This document shows positions 12,182 to 23,996 of a DNA stretch of 64,000 nt, in pieces. A model generated the notes under the pieces. That model saw nothing but the letters and a program-made list of their open reading frames with translations, searched no databases and was not told the origin of the DNA. The position numbers and the translations under genes were made by a program. Positions within the stretch are counted from its first letter, which is position 1. Each line of letters opens with the position of its first letter. Source of the DNA: Portulaca oleracea (lineage: Eukaryota > Streptophyta > Magnoliopsida > Caryophyllales > Portulacaceae); the NCBI GenBank assembly GCA_029582165.1, contig CM055884.1, positions 15,456,537 through 15,520,536 of the forward strand, written 5' to 3'.

Positions 12182-13300
12182 TTGTTTTTCTCATTTTCAT
12201 TGTTTTTCTCAAAAAATTCAAAAAAAACGGCAATTATCTATTTTCTTCAATTTGAGCAGGAGTTATTTTGGCACTATTTTGAGCGATTACTTGCTTGTCC
12301 TATTCCATGTAGTGTTGAGCCTGGGAAATCAGATATTCTTGATATTGTTGTTGAGGGGGTGAATAGTGAGACTCGTACTCTATTAGAGTATTTTGGTTTT
12401 TATGCTAGAACTGTTGATGAAGCTTGGAGTTTGCTTGAGTGGCTTGCACGTGATACACTTTATTTTGAGAATTCTTTTTGTGCATCTGGTTACTCTTACT
12501 CTAATCCTTGTGCATCTCATGCTAGATTATATATTCAACCCCATTGTTTGTCTCCTTGTCGTTTATGTTGTTCTCTTGACCATGATGATTCTACATGCCC
12601 TGGTTTAGCCAGACTTGAGATTTTAATGAGGGCAATGCTAGAGCAACAAGATAAATTAGAAGCTAATCTAGAGGAAATATTTGACCTTTCTGAGTCATCT
12701 TTGCCAATTGTTGCTCATTCCCATCCTAGCTTACCTAGAGACACTACTGATGGTGTCTTTGCTTTTCATGATGTACTCTTCCCTTTTTCTCAGTTGACGG
12801 GGTTTAAGATGAGTGAATCCCATGGGTTTGATGCTAGGTACGAGGATGATTTTTCTCATGGGTCAATTGATACTATTGATGAGGAGGCTTGTGAGGGGGT
12901 TGTGGGTCGATTCGATCCTTCAAGAAAAAAATTTGATGATGTTGTACTCCCTACTTCCAATGTCTTATTCCATGCTTCTACTCCTTGTTCACCACCTTCC
13001 TATTCCCCTAAGTGCCTAGATGAACCAACTTTTGTTGAAAAGACCATATGTGTTCATGTTGAAGTTGGCTATGTGGCCAAGGTTAATTCTTGTGATATGC
13101 TCGAGGGAAACAACAATGTTCTTGATTTGTCCATAGGTACAATAAGAGGGTACCATTCCTCTCTTGATCCATATTATTTATACCTAGAGGACTTGCCTAG
13201 AAAACTCATGTGGACAACTTATTTTGATTCTTTTGATTTTTCTAAGGCCTTTGATCTATTTAATAGAGCGATACTAACATTTTCTGCTATAAATCTTTAG
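12182..13300 (+). pseudogene. gag: Gag-like ORF, unit 3 (start lost, premature stop)
   Basis: The A run has seven bases, so one frame spans knuckle and tail without a shift. It ends early at a TAG at 13298-13300, where the other units read TTG (Leu). The family ATG is ACG here (12227), so the start is uncertain; the frame is open from 12182. A further one-base loss in the tail (GTAACCCG for GTAACCCCG, near 13383) would garble the end even without the stop. Several substitutions (SESHGF, GYHSS, YFDSFDF) are shared with unit 4 only. Confidence 0.74.
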
Positions 13301-15297
13301 TTTCTCTCTTATTTCCAAGCTTGTAAACCGCGTGCTGAAGAGTTTGACAAGCTTTTAAGGGCACTAACGGCATCTGAAGTGGTAACCCGATCTTGAGTTC
13401 TTGATGGAGCGGCTGATGCTCCATTCGCCCCATTCTTGAAGAGGCGATAGTTTAGGTGCATCCAGCACCTAACCTGGTGAGATCTTTCCTTATTTCCCCT
13501 TTTTCAATTTATTTGAATGTGGTTGCATTAAGGGCAATGCTTTGTCCAAGCATGGGGGGAATTGTATAAATGTGTAGTAGTGTCTTGAGTTTGTTTTTGT
13601 TTGTTTTTCTTAGTTTTTTGGTTTTGTTTATTTAAAAATAATTGCATCCACCTAGTTGCATTAGTTAGATTCATCCTTGATTTTTATTTTCTTTATTTTC
13701 TTAGTTTTTAGTTTGTTTTATTTTCTAGGTTTGCATTTAGTTTAGTTTTAGTTTTTATTTTGAGAAAAAAAAATTCCAAAAAATCTGAAAAATTAGAAAA
13801 ATAAAGAAAAATTGAGGGAAAAAGTCTTGCTTTTCTTTTAACTAGATTTAATCTTGAGTAGCCCATTTGTGAATTAAAGTTTTGAAAAGAGTTTGTGAAA
13901 GCTTAGTGAGTTAGCACTGCATTTTGAAAGTGATATTTGATTACCCCTTATGATCTATTGGAAGTAGTTTGGAATATACATCTATTTAAGCTAGGTTTAT
14001 TTGAGAGCTTTTACCCGTGAGACCCCAAAGCCTTAAAGTGACTAATCATTTTTATTAGTCTCATATTTTCCATATGTGACTCATCCTTAGTTTCATTCTC
14101 TAGAACTTGCGATGTATCTCTTTGAAAATGCGTTTTTGCTTGTGCATTGATAATATGATAGAGGCATTGTTATATATATTTTATCTACATACCAAATAGC
14201 AACCCTTAACATGTTAAAATCCGCCTTTAGCCCTCTTTTAGCCTTGTATCACTCCTCTTTTTGATAACCTATATTATAAAACCTTGGCCAAATGCAAATT
14301 TCATTCCCTTAAGCCATTGCTTGGAGAGTGTTTTAGAGAGTGAAGTTAGGTTGATTGTGGTATATTTGTGGTTTGGTTTGCTTGGGGATGTTGAGAAAAT
14401 TGGGAAGCTTGAGATTGTTCCCCATTTTTGTAGCTTGATATGGGTTGTGTTGGAAACTTGTCTAATGTTGTGTATGTGTGTGTTGCGTTGCCATTCACAA
14501 GAGGAAAAAAATATCAAAAAAATTGAAACAAAATGAAAAAAAATCAGAAAAAATGAAATGAAAAAAAAGAGAAATAAAGTGTTTGGCAATTTGTTTTCTT
14601 TGCTTTGAGGCGTTTTTCATTTGTTTTGGGATGCTTTATTGTGAATATAAGTAGTGAGAGTATATTTATATGGTTAATTTTGTGAGGTTTATGCTCCTAA
14701 CTTTGGCTTTTTAGCTCCACTTCCGAAAATATATTTCAACTTCTTACCCTCAACCTTAACCCCATTACAACCCTTTTGAAAGTCCTCTTGATTGTCATTG
14801 TGCATTGCATATTAGCGGTAGAGAATTGAAATGTTTTGCAAGCTTATGGTAGGATGTTGCTTTGGTTTGAGTATTGAGCGAACCTTCAATGATTTATTCA
14901 CATTTAAACACATAAGAGGAGTGATTCCACATTTCCAAAAGTGAGGTTGCTCTCGATCTGCCGAGTTTCTTATTAAACATGTGCTTGCTTGCTTCATTTG
15001 TGATTAGGGATGATTGGTATGAACTTGAGAAGTGTAGTGCTTATAAATCTTTCCAATGCTTCTCCTTCTCTTGTGTACGGACTTTGATTCACTTTTGGGG
15101 TGTTCTAGAATAGATTTAGTTGATTGAAAGATCATGATGATGCTTTTCTGAGGAGATTATAAATAAAAATCTTTGTTTTCATTTTGAGTCTTTTGTTTTG
15201 TTTTGTTTTTGAGTCTTTTGTCCCCGTGTTTTTATTTCTTTTCTTTTGTGAGTCTGGACTTGCTTGGGGACAAGCAAGAACTAGGCATAGGAGAATT
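13301..15297 (+). other. 3' remainder of unit 3: broken gag tail and non-coding region
   Basis: The first 100 bp are the untranslated gag tail. The hairpin plus purine-tract pair, A/T-rich tracts and terminal polypurine tract (GGCATAGGAGAATT) follow. It contains the 25-bp segment also found in unit 4. Confidence 0.68.
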
Positions 15298-16905
15298 TGA
15301 TGAGGGCATATAGTGACTATATATTGGGAGCATTTTGATAGTGAAATTTGGGATTAATGTGCTTAATTGATCTTTTATGATCTTATTTCGCTATCTTAAC
15401 TGAGTTTTATGTATTTTGTTCAATTTGTGCAGATTAGTTATATGAACTCCAAAACTTACATCCATTACTTGATTCATCACTAAAAGAGCTTTCCGACGAT
15501 ATATTATAAGGTCAATTCCGAGTTGAGATGATGGAGTTATGAATACAATAGCAGAAAGTGTGCGAAAACTGATATATGTCCACTCTTATGGTCACCATCA
15601 TTTTCACAAGTACGCTATGACTTTGACACTTATCCGAATGAAAAGTAGACTCCTAGAGCTTTCTGAAAAGTCAAGAACCAAGTCAATCGGATGTCGGACG
15701 AGGAGATATGGCTGAAACAAGACGACCCAAAAAACTCCAGAACCAACACGGCCTGTGTTGACATTAACACGGTCTGTGTTGTCTTCCAGAGAGCTCAATT
15801 TCCCAGAAACCATCAACACGACCCGTGTTGGCGCTGTGTATGACGATTTAGCCGTTTCAACTTCTCTTAATGGCTATATAACTGTAGATTCGGCTGATTC
15901 ATCCATCATCATCCATCTTCATCCATCACCATCCACCTTTATTCATTCACTCCCATTCCACATCCATCTCCATCTCTACCATCATCCATCCCTTCCTCCA
16001 CAAATCCATCCACATTAATCCTTTGTTGAAGATTTAGAGTGTATTGGAGTTCGAAGATTGATTCTCAAGAAATCCATTGAAGTGGAGGAGCAAAAGTCCC
16101 AACCGACTACCATTCAAGCGAGGAACGATTTCCATCTCGGTTTACTTCTCTTTCTTTTAGATTTCATGCTTTCTAGAATAGATTTTGATATGTTTTATGT
16201 TTTGAACATGAGTAGTGAGTAGTTTCTTTTAGTTTGGGGGATAATCCCTTTTAAGTTTCTCTTATGGATTGAGTATTGTTCGATTGAACAAGTTTGTTTA
16301 TCTAGTTTGAATGCATTTTATTTATCCTTTGAATATGTATGTCATGGCTTTTGCTTGATCACCATTAGCATGAATTTAGAATGTTGAATGAAGTACCGAA
16401 CGGAGAAATTCGATAATCGGAACCCTTAGGATTAAACTAGTATATGAAGTGAACTAGAGATAGAAGACTTTGTGATTAGGGGTCATTGGATAATTCGATC
16501 TTTAACTTAGATAAAATTGAAACAATAAAGAGTCCAATAGATCAATTTTACTAAGCAATCCGTTTCATTGCCAAAAGCTCGCTACGGAATACATTATGCG
16601 ATTATCGACCCTAAAATGTACCAAATTAGTGACATACATGTTCAATCCACTTGTTTGATTCATAGAGTTACTTAGGTTTTATCCCCTGAACGTGTTTTTA
16701 TATTGATTAATCCAAAAACGTTTGTTTGAATATTTGATTTATTTAACCTTTTTAGTGATTAGAAATAGGATTAGTTATTCTTAATCTAAAACCCGGCCGA
16801 TTTAGCAATCACCTAGGAGGCTAGTTTGGTGCGTAGTTAGCAAAGTCCTTGTGGAATCGACCTTGATACTTGCTACACGAGCACCCGTGCACCTGCGGCG
16901 TATCA
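15298..16905 (+). repeat. LTR 4 of the array
   Basis: Three palindromes remain at about 15744-15830; a deletion joins the third directly to the sequence before the TATA box (15875-15881). It shares with LTR 5 an extended CATC-rich stretch after the TATA box. Confidence 0.92.
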
Positions 16906-16911
16906 AGTTTT

Positions 16912-16928
16912 TGGCGCCGTTGTCGGGG
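16912..16928 (+). other. Primer binding site, tRNA-Asp type (unit 4)
   Basis: Identical to the site of unit 1. Confidence 0.8.
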
Positions 16929-17033
16929 ACTTTGTCCCTAGCCGCCACCGAACGAATATCCTTAGATTGACTAGATCATTTTTCTTTTTTGTTTTTCTCA
17001 TTTTCATTGTTTTTCTCAAAAAATTCAAAAAAA

Positions 17034-18212
17034 ATGGCAATTATCTATTTTCTTCAATTTTAGCAGGAGTTATTTTTGCACTATTTTGAGCGATTACTTG
17101 CTTGTCCTATTCCATGTAGTGTTGAGTCTGGGAAATCAGATATTCTTGATATTGTTGTTGAGGGGGTGAATAGTGAGACTCGTACTCTATTAGAGTATTT
17201 TGGTTTTTATGCGAGAACTGTTGATGAAGCTTGGAGTTTGCTTGAGTGGCTTGCACGTGATACACTTTATTTTGAGAATTCTTTTTGTGCATCTGGTTAC
17301 TCTTACTCTAATCCTTGTGCATCTCATGCTAGATTATATATTCAACCCCATTGTTTGTCTCCTTGTCGTTTATGTTGTTCTCTTGACCATGATGATTCTA
17401 CATGCCCTGGTTTAGCCAGACTTGAGATTTTAATGAGGGCAATGCTAGAGCAACAAGATAAATTAGAAGCTAATCTAGAGGAAATATTTGACCTTTCTGA
17501 GTCATCTTTGCCAATTGTTGCTCAATCCCATCCTAGCTTACCTAGAGACACTACTGATGGTGTCTTTGCTTTTCATGATGTACTCTTCCCTTTTTCTCAG
17601 TTGACGGGGTTTAAGATGAGTGAATCCCATGGGTTTGATGCTAAGTATGAGGATGATTTTTCTCATGGGTCAATTGATACTATTGATGAGGAGGCTTGTG
17701 AGGGGGTTGTGGGTGGATTAGATCCTTCAAGAAAAAAATTTGATGATGTTGTACTCCCTACTTCCAATGTCTTATTCCATGCTTCTACTCCTTGTTCACC
17801 ACCTTCCTATTCCCCTAAGTGCCTAGATGAACCAACTTTTGTTGAAAAGACCATATGTGTTCATGTTGAAGTGGGCTATGTGGCCAAGGTTAATTCTTGT
17901 GATATGCTCGAGGGAAACAACAATGTTCTTGATTTGTCCATAGGTACAATAAGAGGGTACCATTCCTCTCTTGATCCATATTATTTATACCTAGAGGACT
18001 TGCCTAGAAAACTCATGTGGACAACTTATTTTGATTCTTTTGATTTTTCTAAGGCCTTTGATCTATTTAATAGAGCGATACTAACATTTTCTGCTATAAA
18101 TCTTTTGTTTCTCTCTTATTTGCAAGCTTGTAAACCGCATGCTGAAGAGTTTGACAAGCTTTTAAGGGCACTGACGGCATCTGAAGTGGTAACCCCGATC
18201 TTGAGTTCTTGA
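17034..18212 (+). pseudogene. gag: Gag-like ORF, unit 4 (nonsense codon near the start, otherwise full length)
   Basis: The family ATG is present at 17034, but codon 10 is TAG where unit 1 has GAG (Glu). After that the frame is open to 18212 with a seven-A run, the CX2CX4HX4C knuckle and the TPILSS end. This copy shows the full extent of the protein, 392 codons before the terminator. A later in-frame start could in principle yield a shortened protein. Confidence 0.76.
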
Positions 18213-20117
18213 TGGAGCGGCGGATGCTCCATTCGCCCCATTCTTGAAGAGGCAATAGTTTAGGTGCATCCAGCACCTAACCTGGTGAGATCTTTCCTTA
18301 TTTCCCCTTTTTCAATTTATTTGAATGTGCTTGCATTGAGGGCAATGCTTTGTCCAAGCATGGGCGGAATTGTATAAATGTGTTGTAGTGTCTTGAGTTT
18401 GTTTTTGTTTGTTTTTCTTAGTTTTTTGGTTTTGTTTATTTATAAATAATTGCATCCACCTAGTTGCATTAGTTAGATTCATCCTTGATTTTTATTTTCT
18501 TTATTTTCTTAGTTTTTAGTTTGTTTTATTTTCTAGGTTTGCATTTAGTTTAGTTTTAGTTTTTATTTTGAGAAAAAAAAATTCCAAAAAATCTGAAAAT
18601 TAGAAAAATAAAAAAAAATTGAGGGAAAAATTCTAGCTTTTCTTTTAACTAGATTTAATCTTGAGTAGCCCATTTGTGAATTAACGTTTTGAAAATTGTT
18701 TGTGAAAGCTTAGTGAGTTAGCACTGCATTTTGAAAGTGATATTTGATTACCCCTTATGATCTATTGGAAGTAGTTTGGCATATACATCTATTTCAGCTA
18801 GGTTTATTTGAGAGCTTTTACCCGTGAGACCACAAAGCCTTAAAGTGACTAATCATTTTTATTAGTCTCATATTTTCCATATGGGACTCATCCTTAGTTT
18901 CATTCTCTAGAACTTGCGATGTATCTCTTTGAAACTGTATTTTTGCTTGTGCATTGATAATATGATAGAGGCATTGTTATATATATTTTATCTACATACC
19001 AAATAGCCACCCTTTACATGTTAAAATCCGCCTTAAACCCTCTTTTAGCCTTGTATCACTCCTCTTTTTGATAACCTATATTATAAAACCTTGGCCAAAT
19101 GCAAATTTCATTCCCTTAAGCCATTGCTTGGAGAGTGTTTTAGAGAGAGAAGTTAGGTTGATTGTGGTATATTTGTGGTTTGGTTTGTTTGGGGATGTTG
19201 AGAAAATTGAGAAGCTTGAGATTGTTCCCCATTTTTGTAGCTTGATATGGGTTGTGTTGGAAACTTGTCTAATGTTGTGTATGTGTGTTGCGTTGCCATT
19301 CACAAGAGGAAAAAAATATCGAAAAAATTGAAACAAAATGAAAAAAAATCAGAAAAAATGAAATGAAAAAAAAGAGAAATAAAGTGTTTGGCAATTTGTT
19401 TTCTTTGCTTTGAGGCGTTTTTCATTTGTTTTGGGATGCTTTATTGTGAATATAAGTAGTGAGAGTATATTTATATGGTTAATTTGGTGAGGTTTATGCT
19501 CCTAACTTTGGGTTTTTAGCTCCACTTCCGCAAATATATTTCAACTTCTTACCCTTAACCTTAGCCCCATTACAACCCTTTTGAAAGTCCTCTTGATTGT
19601 CATTGTGCATTGCATATTAGCGGTAGAGAATTGAAATGTCTTGCAAGCTTACGGTAGGATGTTGCTTTGGTTTGAGTATTGAGCGAACCTTCAATGATTT
19701 ATTCACATTTAAACACATAAGAGGAGTGATTCCACATTTCCAAAAGTGAGGTTGCTCTCGATCTGCCGAGTTTCTTATTAAACATGTGCTTGCTTGCTTC
19801 ATTTGTGATTAGGGATGATTGGTTTGAACTTGAGAAGTGTAGTGCTTATAAATCTTTCCAATGCATCTCCTTCTCTTGTATACGGACTTTGTTTCACTTT
19901 TGGGGTGTTCTAGATTAGATTTAGTTGATTGAAAGATCATGATGATGCTTTTCTGAGGAGATTATAAATAAAAATCTTTGTTTTCATTTTGAGTCTTTTG
20001 TTTTGTTTTGTTTTTGAGTCTTTTGTCCCCGTGTTTTTATTTCTTTTCTTTTCTTTTCTTTTCTTTTGTGAGTCTGGACTTGCTTGGGGACAAGCAAGAA
20101 CTAGGCATGGGAGAATT
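18213..20117 (+). other. Non-coding 3' part of internal region, unit 4
   Basis: Same layout as in the other units. A short TTTTC-type tandem repeat (20041-20066) precedes the terminal hairpin and the polypurine tract (GGCATGGGAGAATT) before LTR 5. Confidence 0.68.
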
Positions 20118-21717
20118 TGATGAGCGCATATAGTGACTATATATTGGGAGCATTTTGATAGTGAAATTTGGGGATTAATGTGCTTAATTGATCTTTTATG
20201 ATCTTATTTGGCTATCTTAACTGAGTTTTGTGTGTTTTGTTTAATTTGTGCAGATTAGTGATATGAACTCCAAAGCTCACATCCATTACTTGATTCATCA
20301 CTAAAAGAGCTTTCCGACGATATATTATAAGGTCAATTTCGAGTTGAGATGATGGAGTTATGAATAAAATAGCAGAAAGTATGCGAAAACTGATATATGT
20401 CCACTCTTTTGGTCACCATCATTTTCACAAGTATGCTATGACTTTGAAACTTATGCCAATGAAAAGTAGACTCCTAGAGGTTTCCGGAAAGTCAAGAACC
20501 AAGTCAATCGGACGTCGGACGAAGGAGATATGACTGAAATAAGACGACCCAGAAAACTCCAGAACCAACACGGCCCGTATTGACATTAACACGGTCCGTG
20601 TTGTCTTCCAGAGAGCTCAATTTCCCGGAAACCATCAACACGACCCGTGTTGACATCAACACGGTCCGTGTTGGCGCTGTTTATGACGATTTGGCCGTTT
20701 CGGCTTCTCTTAATGGCTATATAACTGTAGATTCGGCTGATTCATCCGTCATCATCCATCTTCATCCATCACCATCCACCTTCATTCATTCACTCCCATT
20801 CACCATCCATCTCCATCTCTACCATCATCCATCCCTTCCTCCACAAATCCATCCACATTAATCCTTAGTTGAAGATTGAGAGTTTATTGGAGTTCGAAGA
20901 TTGATTCTCAAGAAATCCATTGAAGTGGAGGAGCAAAAGTCCCCACCGACTACCATTCAAGCGAGGAACGATTTCCATCTCGGTTTACTTCTCTTTCTTT
21001 TAGATTTCATGCTTTCTAGAATAGATTTTGATATGTTTTATGTTTTGAACATGAGTAGTGAGTAGTTTCTTTTAGTTTGGGGGATAATCCCTTTTAAGTT
21101 TCTCTTATGGATTGAGTATTGTTGGATTGAACAAGTTTGTTTATCTAGTTTGAATGCATTTTATTTATCCTTTGAATATGTATGTCATGGCTTTTGCTTG
21201 ATCACCATTAGCATGAATTTAGAATGTTGAATGAAGTACCGAACGGAGAAATTCGATAATCGGAACCCTTAGGATTAAACTAGTATATGAAGTGAACTAT
21301 AGATAGAAGACTTTGTGATTAGGGGTCATTGGATAATTTGATCTTTAACTTAGATAAAATTGACACAATAAAGAGTCCAATAGATCAATTTTACTAAGCA
21401 ATCCGTTTCATTGCTAAAAGCTCGCTACGGAATACATTATGCGATTATCGACCCTAAAATGTACCAAATTAGTGACATACATGTTCAATCCACTTGTTTG
21501 ATTCATAGAGTTACTTAGGTTTTATCCCCTGAACGTGTTTTTATATTGATTAATCCAAAAAAGTTTGTTTGAATATTTGATTTATTTGACCTTTTTAGTG
21601 ATTAGAAATAGGATTAGTTATTCTCAATCTAAAACCCGACCAATTTAGCAATCACCTAGGAGGCTAGTTTGGTGCGTAGTTAGCAAAGTCCTTGTGGAAT
21701 CGACCTTGATACTTGCT
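20118..21717 (+). repeat. LTR 5 of the array, lacking its last 31 bp
   Basis: It matches the other LTRs up to 'acttgct' at 21717, where unrelated DNA begins. The missing piece is the stretch that ends TATCA in the other copies. Because this end is lost, no target duplication can be read for the array. Palindromes lie at about 20570-20673 and the TATA box at 20718-20724. Confidence 0.88.
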
Positions 21718-22534
21718 GGAAATTCTTAGTTCTGGAAAAAAAAGAATTTCAGCCTTGAATCCGATTCAATGTTTTGCAAACTTTACCAAAAGATTCAATC
21801 TTCATGGTGAGAAGAGGGGGGACCGGGGGGGGGGAGAGAGAGAGAGAGCGGGGGGGGGGGGGGGGGATTAAAAAATGCGTATAAATTCAGGTTTGGTTGT
21901 GATTTGTGAGCCATGCCAATGTCCAATCCCAATGGTTTGTGACTGTGCAAAGATTGTACTTTGTCTACTTTCTCCTGCCACCTTGTGAATGGATTTTGAA
22001 CAAAGGGCCAACTGCTTTATCAATTACACGAGAGGAGTGACAGGAGAATTGTAGCAATAGTTTTAACCCCCCCTAAAATCGGAATGTTGTGAGGGTCGTT
22101 CAGCTAGTTGAAGCCTGAAATTGCATACCTATACTTAAAATGTTTTTCTTATTTTTCTCTTGTATTGTATGCTAGAGGGAAAGACGTGCTCTAAATGTAT
22201 ATGCAATTCGAACATGCTTAAAGATTTTGGATTCAATCTTTGAGAAGAATTTCAGCCTTTTAGGTGTTAGGGAAGGGAACAATTCCCCATTGTTGCTTAA
22301 AGAAGGTCAGAATCTAGGAAATGTATGGAAGAAGAAATTAAAAGAGGAGGCAAGAAGGAGAAAAGGGGGAACGAATTTGGTGTTATTTGTTGAAGAATTG
22401 ATGAATGTTAATGGGTATACGTTAGGATTTGGAGAAGATTGAAAGGGGATCTGGATTTTTAGAGAGAGAATAAAAGAAGTGAAATGATGAAGAGGAATGA
22501 AGAGAGAGAGGAAGGAAGAGAGAGAAGAGGAATT
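21718..22534 (+). other. Interior of the TIR element, right of the array
   Basis: Non-repetitive DNA apart from the G-rich microsatellite below. A forward frame at 22227-22442 could encode 71 residues and looks partly protein-like, but it starts without an ATG and I recognise no family. A purine-rich (GAGA) stretch lies before the right inverted repeat. Confidence 0.4.
21816..21867 (+). repeat. Poly-G / GA microsatellite
   Basis: Runs of G up to about 18 bases with a (GA)n block between them. Long G runs of this kind are also prone to sequencing error. Confidence 0.8.
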
Positions 22535-22763
22535 TTTTTTAAAAAAAATAGAAAAAAATGATGACATGTCATCCACTTGGCAGTCAAACTAATAAAATAA
22601 GTCAAGCTAAAATTTTCCGGTTGCCACGTCATCTCGCCAGCTCGGTGATGTACTATTCGGAGCAATATGGAGTCAAAGTTCATATTATTAATCGCCAAAT
22701 TAAAAGTTCGTATTATTCAGTCTTATATGGCCAAAAGTTCATATTATTAGAATCCAATTTCCC
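22535..22763 (-). repeat. Right terminal inverted repeat
   Basis: Inverted match to 219-460, including the 'gccacgtcat' and 'ccacttggcag' segments and the outermost 20 bases. Confidence 0.8.
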
Positions 22764-23356
22764 TATATAACAATTTGTGGGAAAATGTACACAATTGTGT
22801 TTATGTAGCCCGATGGTTGGTCAGCAGAAGTCTTTGGGCGTGCGCCTCTGTGACCCTTAAGGTTAGGGGTTTGATTCTGCGGATTTCCAAATTTGAGTAT
22901 TTTCTTTTCTGTGCACTGTGCGTGGGCCTATTCATTGAGATCCTGTGTTCGACACGCCTAAAGCCCAACTTTAGTCATTCTTTTAACCCTAATTTTTAAT
23001 TCAGCAGCCATCTTGATGTACATTGACTACCTCTAGGTCTACCATGCAACTAGTTCAATTTGCCTTTTTTATGCACAAATTGATCAAAAACTTGAATTGA
23101 GGTATGTTATTTTGTAAGTTATTATGTTTAATTTATTAATATTATTTAAATTTGTATTGAACAATTAATAAATTTGTGAATTTTGTGATGAAGTAGCAAT
23201 CTATGAATATAACGATCAGAGTTCTTGGTTTTATTTTGTTCAAATATTCATAATTCAAACTATGTAGTTTATTTTTTTGATTCATTAATTGGTGACAAAT
23301 TAAAATATTCTTGTGAGATGGTGTCATGGTGATTTTGTTATTGTTCATTGTTGATT
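22764..23356. other. Spacer between the two TIR elements; possible tRNA-derived SINE
   Basis: Around 22806-22880 there is an A-box-like 'tagcccgatggttgg' and, about 55 bp on, a B-box-like 'ggggtttgattctg'. That is the arrangement of a Pol III promoter in tRNA-derived SINEs. I see no clear target duplication or 3' tail, so the call is weak. The rest is AT-rich and featureless. Confidence 0.3.
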
Positions 23357-23787
23357 GGGAAATTGGATTCTAATAATACGAACTTTGGGTCATATAAGAC
23401 TTAATAATACGAACTTTCGATTTGATTCTTAATAATACGAACTTTGACCCCCTGTTGCGCACAGTAACACACCACCGAGTTAGGCTTTTTTTGACTCACC
23501 GGTAAAATGACTTGGCAACCGCGGCATGTGCTCCCTCATGTTTGACGTTGCCACCTCAGCCATTGACAAAAAAAAAAATGCCAACTCACCCTTTTATTTT
23601 TTTTCCTTTTATTTTTTAACCCCTTCTCTCTCTTTCTCTTTCCTCTCTCTACATTTCAAAACCTAATATACCTGGCTCTGGACCACCATCTTTCCGATCT
23701 TGAACCCTGGGACCACCGTGAACGCCGCCGTGAATTCGCCGGAGACGGGGTTGTGTTCGCCGGCGGCAAATCTGCAACCTTGTCTGA

Positions 23788-23868
23788 CCTCCTCCTCCTC
23801 CTCCTCTTCCTCCTCCTCCTCCTCCTCCTCCTCCTCCTCCTCCTTCTTCTTCTTCTTCTTCTTCTTCG
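23788..23868 (+). repeat. (TCC)n then (TTC)n microsatellite
   Basis: A TCC block followed by a TTC block, inside the second TIR element. Confidence 0.95.
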
Positions 23869-23894
23869 TCATTCCCAGAAAGGCAAAATCATTC

Positions 23895-23996
23895 TCCCTC
23901 CTCCTCCTTCTTCTTCTTCTTCTTCTTCTTCTTCTTCTTCTTCTTCTTCTTCTTCTTCTTCTTCTTCTTCTTCTTCTTCTTCTTCTTCTTCCTTCT
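23895..23996 (+). repeat. (TTC)n microsatellite
   Basis: About thirty TTC triplets after a short CTC run. It resembles the block before it and is separated from it by 26 bp of unique sequence. The poly-Arg/Glu and poly-Ser/Leu frames over both blocks are artefacts. Confidence 0.95.

Larger units (their letters stand above)
885..21717 (+). mobile_element. Head-to-tail array of a non-autonomous Athila-related LTR retrotransposon: 5 LTRs, 4 internal regions
   Basis: The LTR start TGATGAGGGC recurs at 885, 5692, 10489, 15298 and 20118, giving periods of 4807, 4797, 4809 and 4820 bp. Each of the first four LTRs is followed by a primer binding site and an internal region of about 3.2 kb, which ends in a purine tract directly before the next LTR. 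So adjacent units share one LTR. The array encodes no protease, RT or integrase. Its LTR ends and its region before the 3' LTR resemble those of the Athila-type element at 30870, which could be its helper lineage (inference). The last LTR lacks its final 31 bp. Confidence 0.93.
219..22763. mobile_element. Long-TIR DNA transposon, non-autonomous, enlarged by a nested LTR array
   Basis: The two ends are inverted copies of each other. The left end begins GGGAAATTGGATTCTAATAA and the right end finishes with its complement. The similarity continues imperfectly for more than 200 bp on each side. Without the nested array (885-21717) the host element would be about 1.7 kb, close to the length of the related element at 23357. 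No transposase is visible in the interior, so it would be non-autonomous. The flanking bases are TATA on both sides, which could be a target duplication or chance in AT-rich DNA. The superfamily is not settled; the long repeats would fit a Mutator-like element, but no 9-bp duplication is visible. Confidence 0.75.

Noticed and set aside
14261..14589. ORFs over the A/T-rich 3' part of the array units
   Set aside because: They are low-complexity (FFFIS, KKIEK) and not conserved between the nearly identical units.
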